64,000 nucleotides of DNA. It comes from Pseudomonadota bacterium. Lineage in GTDB: Bacteria; Pseudomonadota; Gammaproteobacteria; Competibacterales; Competibacteraceae. Position 1 is the first letter of the stretch. Every line of letters begins with the position of its first letter. The stretch spans positions 124,001 through 188,000 of the forward strand of contig JAKLIY010000001.1 in the NCBI GenBank assembly GCA_022709365.1. Direction: 5' to 3'. A program made the position numbers and the translations under genes. The notes under the pieces were generated by a model, which worked only from the letters and a program-made list of their open reading frames with translations, did no database searches and was not told where the DNA came from. Positions 46,589 to 56,479 of this stretch are shown piece by piece.

Positions 46589-48514
46589 TCAGTGCTGCTC
46601 GGCTGGCCCGCCAATCGGCTTCTTACTCTGCCGATCCTTGTCAAGATTGATCGGGGAACCCGTTGTCGGCGGTTCGGCATCGGTATTGGAATCCACCGGT
46701 TCACGCGGTGGCTTCCCGGCCATGATGTCGTCGATCTGATCAGAATCAATAGTCTCGTACTTGATCAGCGCGTCGGCCATGTTGTGCAACTTGTCGAGAT
46801 GATCCCGCAACAACTGGTCGGAACGCCGATAATTACGGTCGACGACCGAGCGAATTTCCTCGTCAATAACGTGGGCCGTTTCGTCGGAAACGTTCTTGTG
46901 CCGGGTTACGCTGCGGCCCAGAAACACCTCGCCGTCGTCCTCGCTGTAGGTGAGTGGCCCCAGCCGGTCGGACAGGCCCCACTTGGTCACCATATTGCGG
47001 GCGATGTCGGTGGCGCGCTCAATGTCGTTCTGTGCCCCGGTGGTCACATAATCCGCGCCGAAAATAATAGCCTCGGCAATCCGTCCGCCGAACAGGCTGG
47101 AAATCTGGCTCTCCAGCCGCTGCTTGCTGAAGCTGTAGCGGTCGCCTTCCGGCAGGAACATGGTCACGCCCAGCGCCCGTCCGCGTGGAATGATGCTGAC
47201 TTTGTAGACAGGATCGTGCGCCGGCACCAGTCGCCCGACGATGGCGTGGCCGGCTTCGTGATAGGCGGTGAGCTTCTTTTCTTCCTCGCTCATCACCATC
47301 GACTTGCGCTCGGCGCCCATCATGATCTTGTCCTTGGCCTTCTCGAAATCGTCCATATCCACGTCGCGCTTGTTAGAGCGGGCGGCGAATAAAGCGGCCT
47401 CGTTGACCAGATTAGCCAGATCCGCGCCAGAGAAGCCGGGGGTGCCACGAGCGATTACTGCTGGTTTGACATTGTCGGACAGCGGCACCTTGCGCATATG
47501 GACTTTGAGAATCTGCTCGCGGCCCCGCACGTCAGGCAGCGGCACTACCACCTGCCGGTCAAAACGGCCCGGACGCAGCAGCGCTGGATCCAGAACGTCA
47601 GGACGGTTGGTAGCGGCGATAACAATAATGCCCTCGTTACCCTCGAAGCCGTCCATCTCCACCAACAACTGATTCAAGGTCTGCTCGCGTTCGTCATGAC
47701 CGCCGCCGAGTCCCGCGCCGCGATGGCGACCGACCGCGTCGATTTCGTCGATGAAGATAATACAGGGCGCGTGCTTCTTGGCCTGTTCGAACATGTCGCG
47801 CACCCGGGATGCACCGACGCCAACGAACATTTCCACGAAATCCGAACCGGAAATCGAGAAGAACGGCACTTTCGCCTCGCCGGCGATGGCCTTGGCCAGC
47901 AGCGTTTTACCGGTGCCGGGTGAACCGACCATCAGCACGCCGCGCGGAATCTTGCCGCCGAGTTTCTGGAACTTGCCGGGATCGCGGAGGAACTCCACCA
48001 GTTCCGCGACTTCTTCCTTGGCTTCATCGACACCGGCGACATCGGCGAACGTAATTTTAATCTGATCTTCACTCATCATCCGGGCGCGGGATTTGCCGAA
48101 CGACATCGCACCCCGCCCAGCGCCGCCGCCCTGCATCTGCCGCAGGAAGAACACCCAAATGCCGATCAGCAACAACATCGGGAACCAGGAGATGAAGATC
48201 TGCATCAGCAGACCCTGCTTCTCCGGCGGTTGGCCTTCGATATCGACGCCGTGATTGAGCAACTCGCCAATCATCGCGCTGTTGTCCGTTTCCGGGCTAT
48301 AAGTGGTAAAGCGCTCGCCGCCGCTGGTGCGACCCAGAATAGCGCGGCCATCGATGCTCACCTGTGCGATCCGCCCCTGCTTGGCTTCCTGCAGGAACTG
48401 CGAGTAGGACATCTGGGCGGAGGGCGTCACTTTCGGTCCAAAGCTGTTGAAAACGGACATCAGCACGACCGCGATAACAACCCACAAGAGGATGTTTTTG
48501 ACCATATCGTTCAA
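46589..48514 (-). CDS. ftsH: ATP-dependent zinc metalloprotease FtsH
   Basis: 641 residues. Two membrane helices (about 6-24 and 100-120) flank a periplasmic domain; the AAA+ module has Walker [17 protein letters not shown] and Walker [12 protein letters not shown]; the zinc site is HEAGH, with a later Asp. It degrades membrane and regulatory proteins such as LpxC and sigma-32. An acidic, Pro-rich tail follows. Downstream of rlmE as in E. coli. Confidence 0.98.
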   Translation of the reverse strand: MNDMVKNILLWVVIAVVLMSVFNSFGPKVTPSAQMSYSQFLQEAKQGRIAQVSIDGRAILGRTSGGERFTTYSPETDNSAMIGELLNHGVDIEGQPPEKQGLLMQIFISWFPMLLLIGIWVFFLRQMQGGGAGRGAMSFGKSRARMMSEDQIKITFADVAGVDEAKEEVAELVEFLRDPGKFQKLGGKIPRGVLMVGSPGTGKTLLAKAIAGEAKVPFFSISGSDFVEMFVGVGASRVRDMFEQAKKHAPCIIFIDEIDAVGRHRGAGLGGGHDEREQTLNQLLVEMDGFEGNEGIIVIAATNRPDVLDPALLRPGRFDRQVVVPLPDVRGREQILKVHMRKVPLSDNVKPAVIARGTPGFSGADLANLVNEAALFAARSNKRDVDMDDFEKAKDKIMMGAERKSMVMSEEEKKLTAYHEAGHAIVGRLVPAHDPVYKVSIIPRGRALGVTMFLPEGDRYSFSKQRLESQISSLFGGRIAEAIIFGADYVTTGAQNDIERATDIARNMVTKWGLSDRLGPLTYSEDDGEVFLGRSVTRHKNVSDETAHVIDEEIRSVVDRNYRRSDQLLRDHLDKLHNMADALIKYETIDSDQIDDIMAGKPPREPVDSNTDAEPPTTGSPINLDKDRQSKKPIGGPAEQH

Positions 48515-48625
48515 GGCGGATACCTCGGCAAACTCAGGACGGGGGGAGTTAGGAATTGTTGATATAGGGGCTATTCGCTGGTTTTCCAGCGCAAGACCTG
48601 AAAAATGACGGTTTTTTAGACCCGA

Positions 48626-49246
48626 TCACCCGCGATAGTTCCGGGCCAGCAGATACTGTTCAGCGCTGCGGGCGCGCGAAGCGCGGGGTTTGCGGGGTGC
48701 CACGGTGGCGAACACGGCGCGCAACGCCTTGAAATAAGCGTCAAAACCCTCACCCTGAAAGGCTTTCACCAGAAAATCGCCGCCAGGACGCAGACGCTGG
48801 CGGGCGAAATCCAGCGCCAATTCGGCCAGATACATGATGGAGGGCTGATCGACCGCTTTGATGCCGCTGGTATTGGGCGCCATATCGGATAGCACTACAT
48901 CCACCGTCCGGACGTCCAGCGCTGCTAACAACTGATCCAGCACCACCGTCTCGCGGAAATCGCCCTCGATGAACTCAACGCCGGGCAACGGCTCCATCGG
49001 CAGAATGTCCAGCGCCATCACTCGGCCCTGCCCACCCACCAGTCGGGCGGATAGTTGCGACCAACCGCCTGGCGCTGCCCCCAGGTCCACCACGGTCAAT
49101 CCGGGCCGCAACAAGTGATCCTTCTCATGAATTTCCAGCAACTTGTAGACAGCGCGGGAGCGGTAGCCATCCTGCTGGGCGCGTTTGACGTACTCATCCG
49201 TGAAGTGTTCCCGCAGCCAGCGGGCGCTGCTTTTACTGCGGGCCAT
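48626..49246 (-). CDS. rlmE: 23S rRNA (uridine-2'-O-)-methyltransferase RlmE (FtsJ)
   Basis: 206 residues from ATG 49246; GTG 49267 is an alternative. SAM-binding [13 protein letters not shown] near residue 57, the catalytic K-D-K-E set (Lys in [11 protein letters not shown], Asp in [10 protein letters not shown], Lys in [10 protein letters not shown]) are present. It methylates U2552 of 23S rRNA. The start lies inside the end of the small membrane-protein gene upstream, so the two are probably cotranscribed. Confidence 0.95.
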   Translation of the reverse strand: MARSKSSARWLREHFTDEYVKRAQQDGYRSRAVYKLLEIHEKDHLLRPGLTVVDLGAAPGGWSQLSARLVGGQGRVMALDILPMEPLPGVEFIEGDFRETVVLDQLLAALDVRTVDVVLSDMAPNTSGIKAVDQPSIMYLAELALDFARQRLRPGGDFLVKAFQGEGFDAYFKALRAVFATVAPRKPRASRARSAEQYLLARNYRG

Positions 49247-49505
49247 CGGAATGTTGCTCACGCTCACGGGCGATACGGGCCATGATGCGGCGGGTGCGGA
49301 CCACGATCCAGATCATCCCCAGCAGGCTATAACTCGCCAGAAGCAGCAATTGCGACAGCAAGCTGTCCAACACCCGTCCCTGCACCAGCAACAACACCAT
49401 GCCCACGGTCAAAATAACGCCCAGATCCAATTTGACGTCGTTGAACGGGCTAGGCGCTACCGTCAACCCCTGGTGTCCGGTTACACTGCCTGACTCTTTC
49501 GTCAT
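49233..49505 (-). CDS. Small hypothetical membrane protein upstream of rlmE
   Basis: 90 residues from ATG 49505 (or 98 from GTG 49529). Two closely spaced hydrophobic segments (about 28-44 and 50-68, [20 protein letters not shown] and [16 protein letters not shown]) between a polar start and a basic tail, [15 protein letters not shown]. Not recognised. It overlaps rlmE by 14 bases and diverges from yhbY with only 16 bases between the two start codons. Confidence 0.55.
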   Translation of the reverse strand: MTKESGSVTGHQGLTVAPSPFNDVKLDLGVILTVGMVLLLVQGRVLDSLLSQLLLLASYSLLGMIWIVVRTRRIMARIAREREQHSDGPQ

Positions 49506-49521
49506 CTCCGGTTCTCGCTCA

Positions 49522-49821
49522 ATGCTCACGCTGACTAATCCGCAAAAACGTTACCTCAAGGCCCTGGCCCACGCCCGCAAGCCGATCATTATCATCGGGG
49601 ATAAAGGCATGACCCCGGCGGTCCTGCACGAAATTCTGCTGGCGCTGGATCAGCATGAGCTGATTAAAGTCCGGGTCAATGCTGAGGATCGCACGATGCG
49701 CGAAACGATGATCGAGGAGTTATGCGCATCGTCTGGCGCGACGCTGGTGCAACGGGTCGGCCATATCGCCACGCTGTTCCGGCGCAATCCTGAAGCGCCG
49801 CGCATCGAATGGCCTGATTGA
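49522..49821 (+). CDS. yhbY: Ribosome assembly RNA-binding protein YhbY
   Basis: 99 residues, a single CRM domain. LTNPQKRYLKALAHA, the GDKGMTPAV loop (GxxG), KVRVNAEDR and QRVGHIATLFR are characteristic. The family associates with pre-50S ribosomal particles. Divergent from rlmE as in many gammaproteobacteria. ATG 49522 chosen by alignment with the family's usual N-terminus. Confidence 0.95.
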   Translation: MLTLTNPQKRYLKALAHARKPIIIIGDKGMTPAVLHEILLALDQHELIKVRVNAEDRTMRETMIEELCASSGATLVQRVGHIATLFRRNPEAPRIEWPD

Positions 49822-49825
49822 CGAA

Positions 49826-49913
49826 TGGTGCTGGTGGTGGGACTCGAACCCACAAGCCCGGTTGAGGGCGCAAGATTTTAAGTCTTGTGTGTATACCATT
49901 CCACCACACCAGC
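49826..49913 (-). tRNA. tRNA-Leu (anticodon UAA)
   Basis: 88 bases with encoded CCA. Acceptor GCTGGTG/CACCAGC, anticodon stem AAGA/TCTT around CTTAAAA (TAA at 49880-49878), long variable arm CGCCCTCAACCGGGCTT and GGTTCGAGTCC. Reads against yhbY, with the 3' ends four bases apart. Confidence 0.95.
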
Positions 49914-50011
49914 GTGGAAGGATGCGTCTTTTGGGGAAAAACGGGCGCTAGGATAGTCCAAAAACGTCCAGTATGCCACTCTCTGAATTTCATGCAGTCA
50001 GGAAGCCCACC

Positions 50012-50893
50012 ATGCTGATCGATTATGACCTGCCGCTCTGGCGGCCGCCGTCCGAAGCGGATAGCTTCATTCTGCAAGCTACGCTGGGTTGCAGTTTTAA
50101 CCATTGCAGCTTCTGCTCGATGTACCGCACCAAGGCGTTCGCCATTCGGCCACTGGAAGCGGTTCAGACCGATATTCAGACGGTAGCGCAAGCTTATCCC
50201 GGAACGCGGCGGGTCTTTCTGGCTGATGGCGACGCCCTGGCCGCGCCGACCGATTATTTGCTCATCCTTCTGGGGAATCTGCGCGCCGCCTTTCCTCGAC
50301 TGGAACGGGTTTCCAGCTATGCCCTGCCCGCCAATCTCCTGAAGAAATCCGTTGAAGAATTGGCCCGACTGCGGCAAGCCGGCCTGACCCTGCTGTACTA
50401 CGGTATTGAAACCGGCTCGGCGGATCTGCTTAAACGCATCACCAAGGGCGCAACGCCAGAAGCGATGATCACGGGTTTAACCAAGGCCAAACAGGCCGGG
50501 TTGAAAATCTCCGCCACCGTCATTCTCGGCCTGGGCGGTCAAACGCACTGGCAGGAACACATCGACGCTACCGCTGATCTGGTCAATCAGGTCGAACTGG
50601 ACTATCTGTCCACCCTGCAACTGATACTGGACCCGGCGATTTACCAAGAATTTCATCGCAAGTTCTGTGAACCGTTCCAGGAGCAGGATGACCACGCACT
50701 GCTGGCGGAACAGGTGAGGTTGATTGAGCGGCTGAATCCGCCCACGCCGCTGACGTTCCGCTCCAATCACGCCTCCAACGCCCTGGCGCTGGCCGGCGAA
50801 TTACCCAGAGACCGCGAACGGCTACTGGCACAATTGGCATTAGCGCAGGCCGGTCAGGTGCGATTACGGCCTGAATGGTTGCGCGGTTACTGA
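50012..50893 (+). CDS. Radical SAM protein
   Basis: 293 residues from ATG 50012 (AGGAAG upstream). The [4Fe-4S] motif is seen in GCSFNHCSFCSMY, a CxxxxCxxC-type spacing as in Elp3/YhcC-like radical SAM proteins; YYGIETGSADLLKRITKG and ATVILGLGGQ are typical of the barrel that binds SAM. Substrate unknown. The gene stands alone between the tRNA and the diguanylate cyclase. Confidence 0.85.
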   Translation: MLIDYDLPLWRPPSEADSFILQATLGCSFNHCSFCSMYRTKAFAIRPLEAVQTDIQTVAQAYPGTRRVFLADGDALAAPTDYLLILLGNLRAAFPRLERVSSYALPANLLKKSVEELARLRQAGLTLLYYGIETGSADLLKRITKGATPEAMITGLTKAKQAGLKISATVILGLGGQTHWQEHIDATADLVNQVELDYLSTLQLILDPAIYQEFHRKFCEPFQEQDDHALLAEQVRLIERLNPPTPLTFRSNHASNALALAGELPRDRERLLAQLALAQAGQVRLRPEWLRGY

Positions 50894-50948
50894 CGCCGCG
50901 CCGGTTGCCCGGCGTGAACTGCTCTGCTAACCGGCCAGACGCGACACA

Positions 50949-52592
50949 GTGAAACCGACCCGCCCGCTAGCACAGGTTCTGCTGCGCAAGGCCATCGTGG
51001 GATATCTGATCTTCGCTGTCGGCGTTACGGGTCTGCAACTGTGCTTTGAATACCGCAACGCCCGGCAGGAGATCATTCGTTCTCTGGATTCGCTCGCTCG
51101 CACCTTTGCACCGGGCGTCGCTTCAGCCCTCCGGGACTACCAGGAAGATCTGTTGAAATCCCTGGCGCACGGCATCGGCGAGCATGAACTGGTCGAAGCC
51201 GTGGGCATCAGCGATTTTCGTGGGCGCATTAACGCCAACTGGCGTGCGGCAAACGACGAGACCACTTCCCCCAGCCTGACCGTACAGCAAAAACTGTATC
51301 ACCGCTTCGAAGACGGTCACGAGGAACCGCTGGGCACCTTGGTTATCACGTCCAACGATGATCGGGTGTTCGCCCGCTTGCAGAATATCGCTTGGTCGGT
51401 CGGCCTCTCCATCGCCGCGCAATTACTGTTCCTGGGGGGAATGCTGGTAGTACTGGCACACATGCTGATGGTGAAACCCCTGGCGCAATTTTCCGGACAG
51501 ATCCGCCAATGGGCGGCGGAAGGTCAGGAACAATGCTACATCGACTTGGGTCCAGTAGAAATCGCCGAAATTGTCACCCTGCAGCAAGGATTCAACCAAC
51601 TGTTGCGCCGGATCGCGGAAAGCCATGCGCTGACCATCGTGGCTAACGCCGAACTGGAACAACGAGTCGCCCAACGCACCCGCAATCTGAACCAACGTAA
51701 TCAGGAACTAGCCCACGAGCATCACTTTATCCTGGCGCTGGTGCGCTCCATTCCCGGCTTTGTCTGCATCCTCGATGATGGAGGTCATATTCTAATCGCC
51801 AACCATGCCGCTGAAGCGCTGATCGGCTATCCCGGAGTCCCGCTGGCTGGGCAACACTGGTCATTCCTGGTCACATTGGCGCCTGAAGATCATCCGCTAC
51901 AGACCTTGTTCCACCAAGCTCATACCGCTGGCAGCGCGACCGCGCAGGTCAGCCTTGTGGATGAAGCCGGGCAAGAATGCGCCTACCAATTTGAGGCGCT
52001 GCGGGTCGGAAACGACGCCGACGCACGGATTATCGTGGTGGGCGTGGATATTACCGAACAGCATGAACAAAAATTGCACCTGCAACATCTAGCCTTTCAC
52101 GACCGCCTGACCGGACTGCCCAATCGGGCGCTGTTCATTGAGCGCCTGGAACAGACCCTCACCGCCGCTGCTCGCCGCAACGCCTCTTTCGCCGTGGCCT
52201 TCATTGATCTCGACAAATTCAAACCGATTAACGACTCGGCGGGTCATGAGGCGGGGGATACCGTACTACGAGAGATCGCTGGCCGGTTGCGCCAGTGTGT
52301 GCGCGAGAGCGACACGGTGGCCCGCCAAGGCGGCGATGAATTTGTGCTGCTACTGCAAGATAGCACTCAACAAGGCTTGCAACGAGTCGCCGAGGCTGTC
52401 CTGGAAAAGGTTTCGCAACCGATCCATTGGCAAAACGCGGTGTTTACGATCAGCGCCAGCATCGGGTTCGCGGTGTTTCCCAAAGATGGCGCAAGCATTG
52501 AGGAGTTGCTGAAGACCGCTGACGGCTCAATGTACCAGGCCAAACAGGCAGGGCAGAATCAGTCGGCTTTTGGAGCGAGGCCGACTGCATAA
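50949..52592 (+). CDS. PAS-GGDEF diguanylate cyclase, membrane-bound
   Basis: 547 residues from GTG 50949. One membrane helix at about 13-30, a periplasmic sensor region of about 120 residues, a second helix near 158-178, a HAMP-like linker, a coiled coil with QRVAQRTRNLNQRNQELAHE, a PAS domain (about 255-375) and a GGDEF domain (about 385-545). GGDEF is intact at 461-465, so it should make cyclic di-GMP. RESD five residues upstream is an inhibitory I-site (RxxD). The ligand sensed by the periplasmic part is unknown. Confidence 0.92.
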   Translation: MKPTRPLAQVLLRKAIVGYLIFAVGVTGLQLCFEYRNARQEIIRSLDSLARTFAPGVASALRDYQEDLLKSLAHGIGEHELVEAVGISDFRGRINANWRAANDETTSPSLTVQQKLYHRFEDGHEEPLGTLVITSNDDRVFARLQNIAWSVGLSIAAQLLFLGGMLVVLAHMLMVKPLAQFSGQIRQWAAEGQEQCYIDLGPVEIAEIVTLQQGFNQLLRRIAESHALTIVANAELEQRVAQRTRNLNQRNQELAHEHHFILALVRSIPGFVCILDDGGHILIANHAAEALIGYPGVPLAGQHWSFLVTLAPEDHPLQTLFHQAHTAGSATAQVSLVDEAGQECAYQFEALRVGNDADARIIVVGVDITEQHEQKLHLQHLAFHDRLTGLPNRALFIERLEQTLTAAARRNASFAVAFIDLDKFKPINDSAGHEAGDTVLREIAGRLRQCVRESDTVARQGGDEFVLLLQDSTQQGLQRVAEAVLEKVSQPIHWQNAVFTISASIGFAVFPKDGASIEELLKTADGSMYQAKQAGQNQSAFGARPTA

Positions 52593-52611
52593 TCTCCCCA
52601 CCCCATAGGCA

Positions 52612-53088
52612 TCAAGCAACGATGGTTGTTTTACGGCCATGGCGAACGGCGACGACGATCTGGTCTTCCAGTTCAATGCGAGCCGCCAGCGACTCGCCCA
52701 GCCGCGACAGTTCCTCGTCCAGCCGAGCCAGCGCCGGGTCGGACAAATCGCCATCGTAACGGTCGTGGAAAGCCAAAGCCGCCTGGGTGGTGCGGGCAAT
52801 GCGTGCATAAAGTTGCCGGGCTAACTGGCGAGCCTGCTGATAAGGCGAATCGACCGGTTGCTCCTCCAGCGCCTGAAAGACCTCGAACGGTCCCAGCGCC
52901 AGATAATCCACCAGCGTTTGCCGGAAGCATCGCAACTGATGACGCACCGGATCAACAAGGGTAAAGGGTTTCAACGCGGCCAGCCGGTGATACAGCACCA
53001 GACTCTCCTGACGCGCCGCCAGTAGTTTGGCAACCAGATCAGGCAGCGCTTTACTATGGACAGAATCAGCGGTGATCGTGGCGTTCAT
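52612..53088 (-). CDS. rsd: Rsd/AlgQ family anti-sigma-70 regulator
   Basis: 158 residues, all-helical. Features shared with Rsd/AlgQ: ARQESLVLYHRLAALKPF, FRQTLVDYLALGPFEVFQAL and SRLGESLAARIELEDQIVV. In E. coli Rsd binds the housekeeping sigma factor in stationary phase; AlgQ regulates alginate genes in Pseudomonas. GGAGG precedes the ATG. Confidence 0.82.
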   Translation of the reverse strand: MNATITADSVHSKALPDLVAKLLAARQESLVLYHRLAALKPFTLVDPVRHQLRCFRQTLVDYLALGPFEVFQALEEQPVDSPYQQARQLARQLYARIARTTQAALAFHDRYDGDLSDPALARLDEELSRLGESLAARIELEDQIVVAVRHGRKTTIVA

Positions 53089-53186
53089 GAGTACATCCTC
53101 CAGGCAGTCATACTTTCATTGTTTTATTCGCACTACTGCAACAGCTTAGCGCGAATACTGCCTCAATGCCAAACGCCAATGACTCG

Positions 53187-53849
53187 CTAACGCCCCACGA
53201 CTCGATCCCGCAAGTAGACAGGCAACGCCCGTTCAGCAGTCACCCATTGATCACGCCGGGCCGGATCCGCCGCCAATCGAGCAATATCGCTGGCATGGGG
53301 ATAGCGTTCGTCCAGCCAGCCGCTCACGGTCAGCCGTTGCGACAAGGCTTCGGCATACACGCTCCAACCGCTGCCGACGCCGAACCATTCGTCGGGTGGC
53401 GCAGTCACCAGGACTGGCGCACACACCCGCTCCTCGCCCAACAACGCCACTCGGTCGTCAGACACGGCCCAGGTTCCCCAGTAAACCTCACCCATCCGGG
53501 CATCGAGCGCCGTCGCAATGCGCGTCTGGCCTATTTCCCGCGCTGCGCCCAGCGCCAGCGCCGCCAATGTGGAAACCGGAACCACGGGCAAATCGCCAGC
53601 GAAGGCCAAGCCCTGAGCGATACCGATGGCGATCCGCACCCCGGTAAACGCGCCTGGCCCGCGCCCGACGGCAATAGCGTCCAACTGGTTCATCGTTAAC
53701 CCCGCTTCGGCCAATACCGCCTCGACCATCGGCAGAATCAGTACGGCATGGCGGCGTGGGGCTATTTCGTAGCGTTCCAGCACTGCACCATCTACCCAAA
53801 CAGCGGCGGAACAGGCCTCAGTCGCAGTTTCCAGCGCCAGCAATTTCAT
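53187..53849 (-). CDS. tsaB: tRNA threonylcarbamoyladenosine biosynthesis protein TsaB
   Basis: 220 residues from ATG 53849. LLALETATEACSAAVW and GRGPGAFTGVRIAIGIAQGL are the ASKHA-type signatures of TsaB. With TsaC, TsaD and TsaE it forms the t6A37 modification of tRNAs. It follows the DEAD-box helicase gene by seven bases on the same strand, which suggests cotranscription. Confidence 0.95.
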   Translation of the reverse strand: MKLLALETATEACSAAVWVDGAVLERYEIAPRRHAVLILPMVEAVLAEAGLTMNQLDAIAVGRGPGAFTGVRIAIGIAQGLAFAGDLPVVPVSTLAALALGAAREIGQTRIATALDARMGEVYWGTWAVSDDRVALLGEERVCAPVLVTAPPDEWFGVGSGWSVYAEALSQRLTVSGWLDERYPHASDIARLAADPARRDQWVTAERALPVYLRDRVVGR

Positions 53850-53856
53850 CGTTGCT

Positions 53857-55662
53857 TCATGAATCAGTGGCTGGCCGCACCGGCCGTTTTCGCTCCTTGC
53901 GTTCCACCGACCGCTCTCGATCACCCGCTGGCCGCTCCATTCGAGGCCGCGCTGATCGCTTCCGCTCCGGCTCGGCTCCGTCGAGGCGGCTGATATTCAA
54001 CATCTGCTGCCGCACCCGCACCCGCTTGAGATGCTGGAAAATCTCGGGTGGCATTTGATCGGGCAGATCAACCGTGCTGTAGTCGTCGTGAATCTCAATA
54101 CGGCCAATATACCGGCCTTCAATCCCGGCCTCATTGGCAATCGCACCCATGATGTTCTGCGGCGTTGCACCGTGCTCGCGGCCTACCTCAATTCGATAGC
54201 GGATCTTATTGAAATCGCCGGAATCCCGGGCATAGTCCCGCACTGGCCGGTCGTTGCTACGGGCTGAACGCCCCTCACGATCAGGCCGACCTGATGCTCT
54301 TTCCCGATCCCGCTCTCTCTCCCGCTCGGCGTCCTTGGGAATGGTGTCCTCAAACTGAAGTGGCCGGTCGCGCTGCGCCAGATAGGCCAAAGCAGCGGCA
54401 ATATCCTGCGGACTCGTTTCCTGTTCCCGTTCGATCTCGGCGACAATTTGTTGGAAAAACTCCAGATCCTGCGAAGTCAGTACCTCACCGACCTGCTGTT
54501 TGAACTGCGCCAGGCGATGGCCGGTGATGGCTTCCTGCGTGGGCAGTGGCATCCGCTCGACCGGTTGGCGGGTCGCCTTCTCAATGGTCCGCAACATACG
54601 CAGTTCGCGGGGGGCCACGAACAAAATGGCGTCGCCGGCCCGACCGGCCCGACCGGTGCGGCCAATCCGATGGATATAAGCTTCTGGATCGTAAGGAATG
54701 TCATAGTTGATGACGTGGCTGATCCGCTGCACGTCCAGCCCGCGCGCCGCCACGTCGGTCGCCACCAGAATGTCCAAACCGCCGTTGCGCAACTGATCAA
54801 TCGTTTTCTCACGCAACGCCTGCGTCATATCACCATGCAGGGCGGCGCTGGGATAACCTCGTGCTTCCAGCCGTTCCGCCAGTTCCGTCGCGGCCACTTT
54901 AGTGCGCACAAAGATCAATATGGCGTCGGCGTCCTCCACCTCCAGCACCCGGGTCAGGGCATCGAGCTTGTGCTGGACACCCACTTGACAGTAGCGTTGC
55001 CGGACGGTGGCGACCGTCGCGGTGCGGGTCTCGATCCGCACCTCTCGGGGATCGCGCAGATGGCGATGCGCCACCCGGCGAATCGGCTCCGGCATGGTGG
55101 CTGAGAACAGCGCGACCTGCTTTTCCGCCGGGGTCTGCTCCAGAATCCAGTCCACATCGTCGATGAAACCCATCCGCAGCATTTCATCGGCTTCATCCAG
55201 CACCACCGTGCGCAGCGCCGCCAGCGACAGGGTTTCCCGGCGCAGATGATCCATGACCCGACCCGGCGTACCGACGACGACATGGACTCCGCGCCGCAGA
55301 TGGCGCAGTTGCAGGACCATGCTCTGGCCACCGTAGATAGGCAGGACGTGAAAACCGGGCAGATGACGGGCATAGCTTTGGAAGGCTTCCGCGACCTGAA
55401 TCGCCAGCTCCCGGGTAGGAGTCAACACCAGTGCCTGCGTCTGCCGGTCGTTCCAATCGAGTTTTTCCAGGATCGGCAAGGCAAAAGCAGCAGTCTTGCC
55501 CGTGCCGGTTTGGGCTTGGCCGAGTACGTCATGGCCTTCCAGCATGGGCGGAATCGTGGCTGCCTGGATCGGCGTCGGCGCTTCATAGCCGAGTTCCTGG
55601 AGGGTTTCCAGCAGGGCGGGGGACAGCGCAAGCTGTTCAAAGTGTTCGATGGAGGATGACAT
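53857..55662 (-). CDS. deaD: DEAD-box RNA helicase, DeaD/CsdA-like
   Basis: 601 residues from ATG 55662. Motifs: Q-motif (FEQLALSPALLETL...PTPIQ), I AQTGTGKTAAFALP, II VLDEADEML, III SAT, VI HRIGRTGRAGRAG. A DbpA/CsdA-type RNA-binding domain follows (about 490-560, YRIEVGREHGATPQNIMGAI), then an Arg-rich tail. Acts in ribosome assembly and mRNA turnover, commonly at low temperature. Precedes tsaB. Confidence 0.93.
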   Translation of the reverse strand: MSSSIEHFEQLALSPALLETLQELGYEAPTPIQAATIPPMLEGHDVLGQAQTGTGKTAAFALPILEKLDWNDRQTQALVLTPTRELAIQVAEAFQSYARHLPGFHVLPIYGGQSMVLQLRHLRRGVHVVVGTPGRVMDHLRRETLSLAALRTVVLDEADEMLRMGFIDDVDWILEQTPAEKQVALFSATMPEPIRRVAHRHLRDPREVRIETRTATVATVRQRYCQVGVQHKLDALTRVLEVEDADAILIFVRTKVAATELAERLEARGYPSAALHGDMTQALREKTIDQLRNGGLDILVATDVAARGLDVQRISHVINYDIPYDPEAYIHRIGRTGRAGRAGDAILFVAPRELRMLRTIEKATRQPVERMPLPTQEAITGHRLAQFKQQVGEVLTSQDLEFFQQIVAEIEREQETSPQDIAAALAYLAQRDRPLQFEDTIPKDAERERERDRERASGRPDREGRSARSNDRPVRDYARDSGDFNKIRYRIEVGREHGATPQNIMGAIANEAGIEGRYIGRIEIHDDYSTVDLPDQMPPEIFQHLKRVRVRQQMLNISRLDGAEPERKRSARPRMERPAGDRERSVERKERKRPVRPATDS

Positions 55663-55760
55663 GCCAGATATTACCTGAATGAAAATCACTTACAGTGGGC
55701 CAGAATACATAACCCGAACAAAAGCGAAGAGTGGGAAAAACCGCCGTCCAGTTTGATATT

Positions 55761-56279
55761 TCAGCCGGAAACGGCCGCCAACCGGCGGCGGCGAAACTTG
55801 TTAATAATGTGCCTGCGCCAGAGCAGATCAGCAATAACGAAGGTCACGGCACTGGCCACGACGCCAATGGTCAACGACCCGACCAGCAACGGCCAGCCCA
55901 GATCGCCCATCTGCTTCAAAAACCAGTCCAGCGAGGGTTCATACGCCCAATCCAGTGGGGGCGTCCCCAGCAACCAGGCACCGAATTGATAACAGGCAAA
56001 GAAAATCGGCGGTATGGTCACCGGGTTGGTGATCCAGACCATGGCTACCGCTACCGGCATATTGAAACGCAGCAGGGCGGCGGCGGTCGCGGCGAGCAAC
56101 ATTTGCCAGGGAACCGGCACAAACGCGAAAAACACGCCGGCGGCCAATCCCCGCACCGTCGAGCGGCGGCTGAAATGCCAAAGGCGGGGATCGTGCAGCA
56201 AATCGCCGAGGAAACGCAGGTTCTTATGTGAACGCAGTTGATGGGGATCCGGCAAATAACGTTGGAAGAACTGCTTCAT
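55761..56279 (-). CDS. DUF2062 domain-containing membrane protein
   Basis: 172 residues with three membrane segments. LAAGVFFAFVPVPWQMLLAA, VAMVWITNPVTIPPIFFACY and the basic tail RRHIINKFRRRR fit DUF2062, often found near competence or cell-envelope genes. Function unknown. Upstream of deaD on the same strand, 98 bases from it. Confidence 0.88.
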   Translation of the reverse strand: MKQFFQRYLPDPHQLRSHKNLRFLGDLLHDPRLWHFSRRSTVRGLAAGVFFAFVPVPWQMLLAATAAALLRFNMPVAVAMVWITNPVTIPPIFFACYQFGAWLLGTPPLDWAYEPSLDWFLKQMGDLGWPLLVGSLTIGVVASAVTFVIADLLWRRHIINKFRRRRLAAVSG

Positions 56280-56396
56280 AGGAATGTTTGGGAAAACCGG
56301 CGAAACGCTGGAGGCTGAGACGGTGAAACCACCTGAAAATTCAGGCTAGTCATTGTTTATTAAATATACCCGAACTGTCCGATAAAGTATCGCTTC

Positions 56397-56413
56397 CCAA
56401 AATTAAATTTTGG
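56397..56413. promoter_or_regulatory. Perfect 17-base palindrome upstream of the lipase gene
   Basis: CCAAAATT-A-AATTTTGG, centred 75 bases before the lipase ATG in an otherwise AT-rich stretch, with a looser outer TTCCC/GGGAA pair. It has the form of an operator for a dimeric regulator; it could also be a short hairpin in the leader. Confidence 0.4.
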
Positions 56414-56479
56414 TGCTGGGAAACTAGCAGCTACGCTTTAACGTGTTCCCGAAATCTGATTATCCTGTGGAGTGCCTGT

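Noticed and set aside
50949..52592. EAL or HD-GYP partner domain in the diguanylate cyclase
   Set aside because: The protein ends shortly after the GGDEF domain; no phosphodiesterase motif is present.
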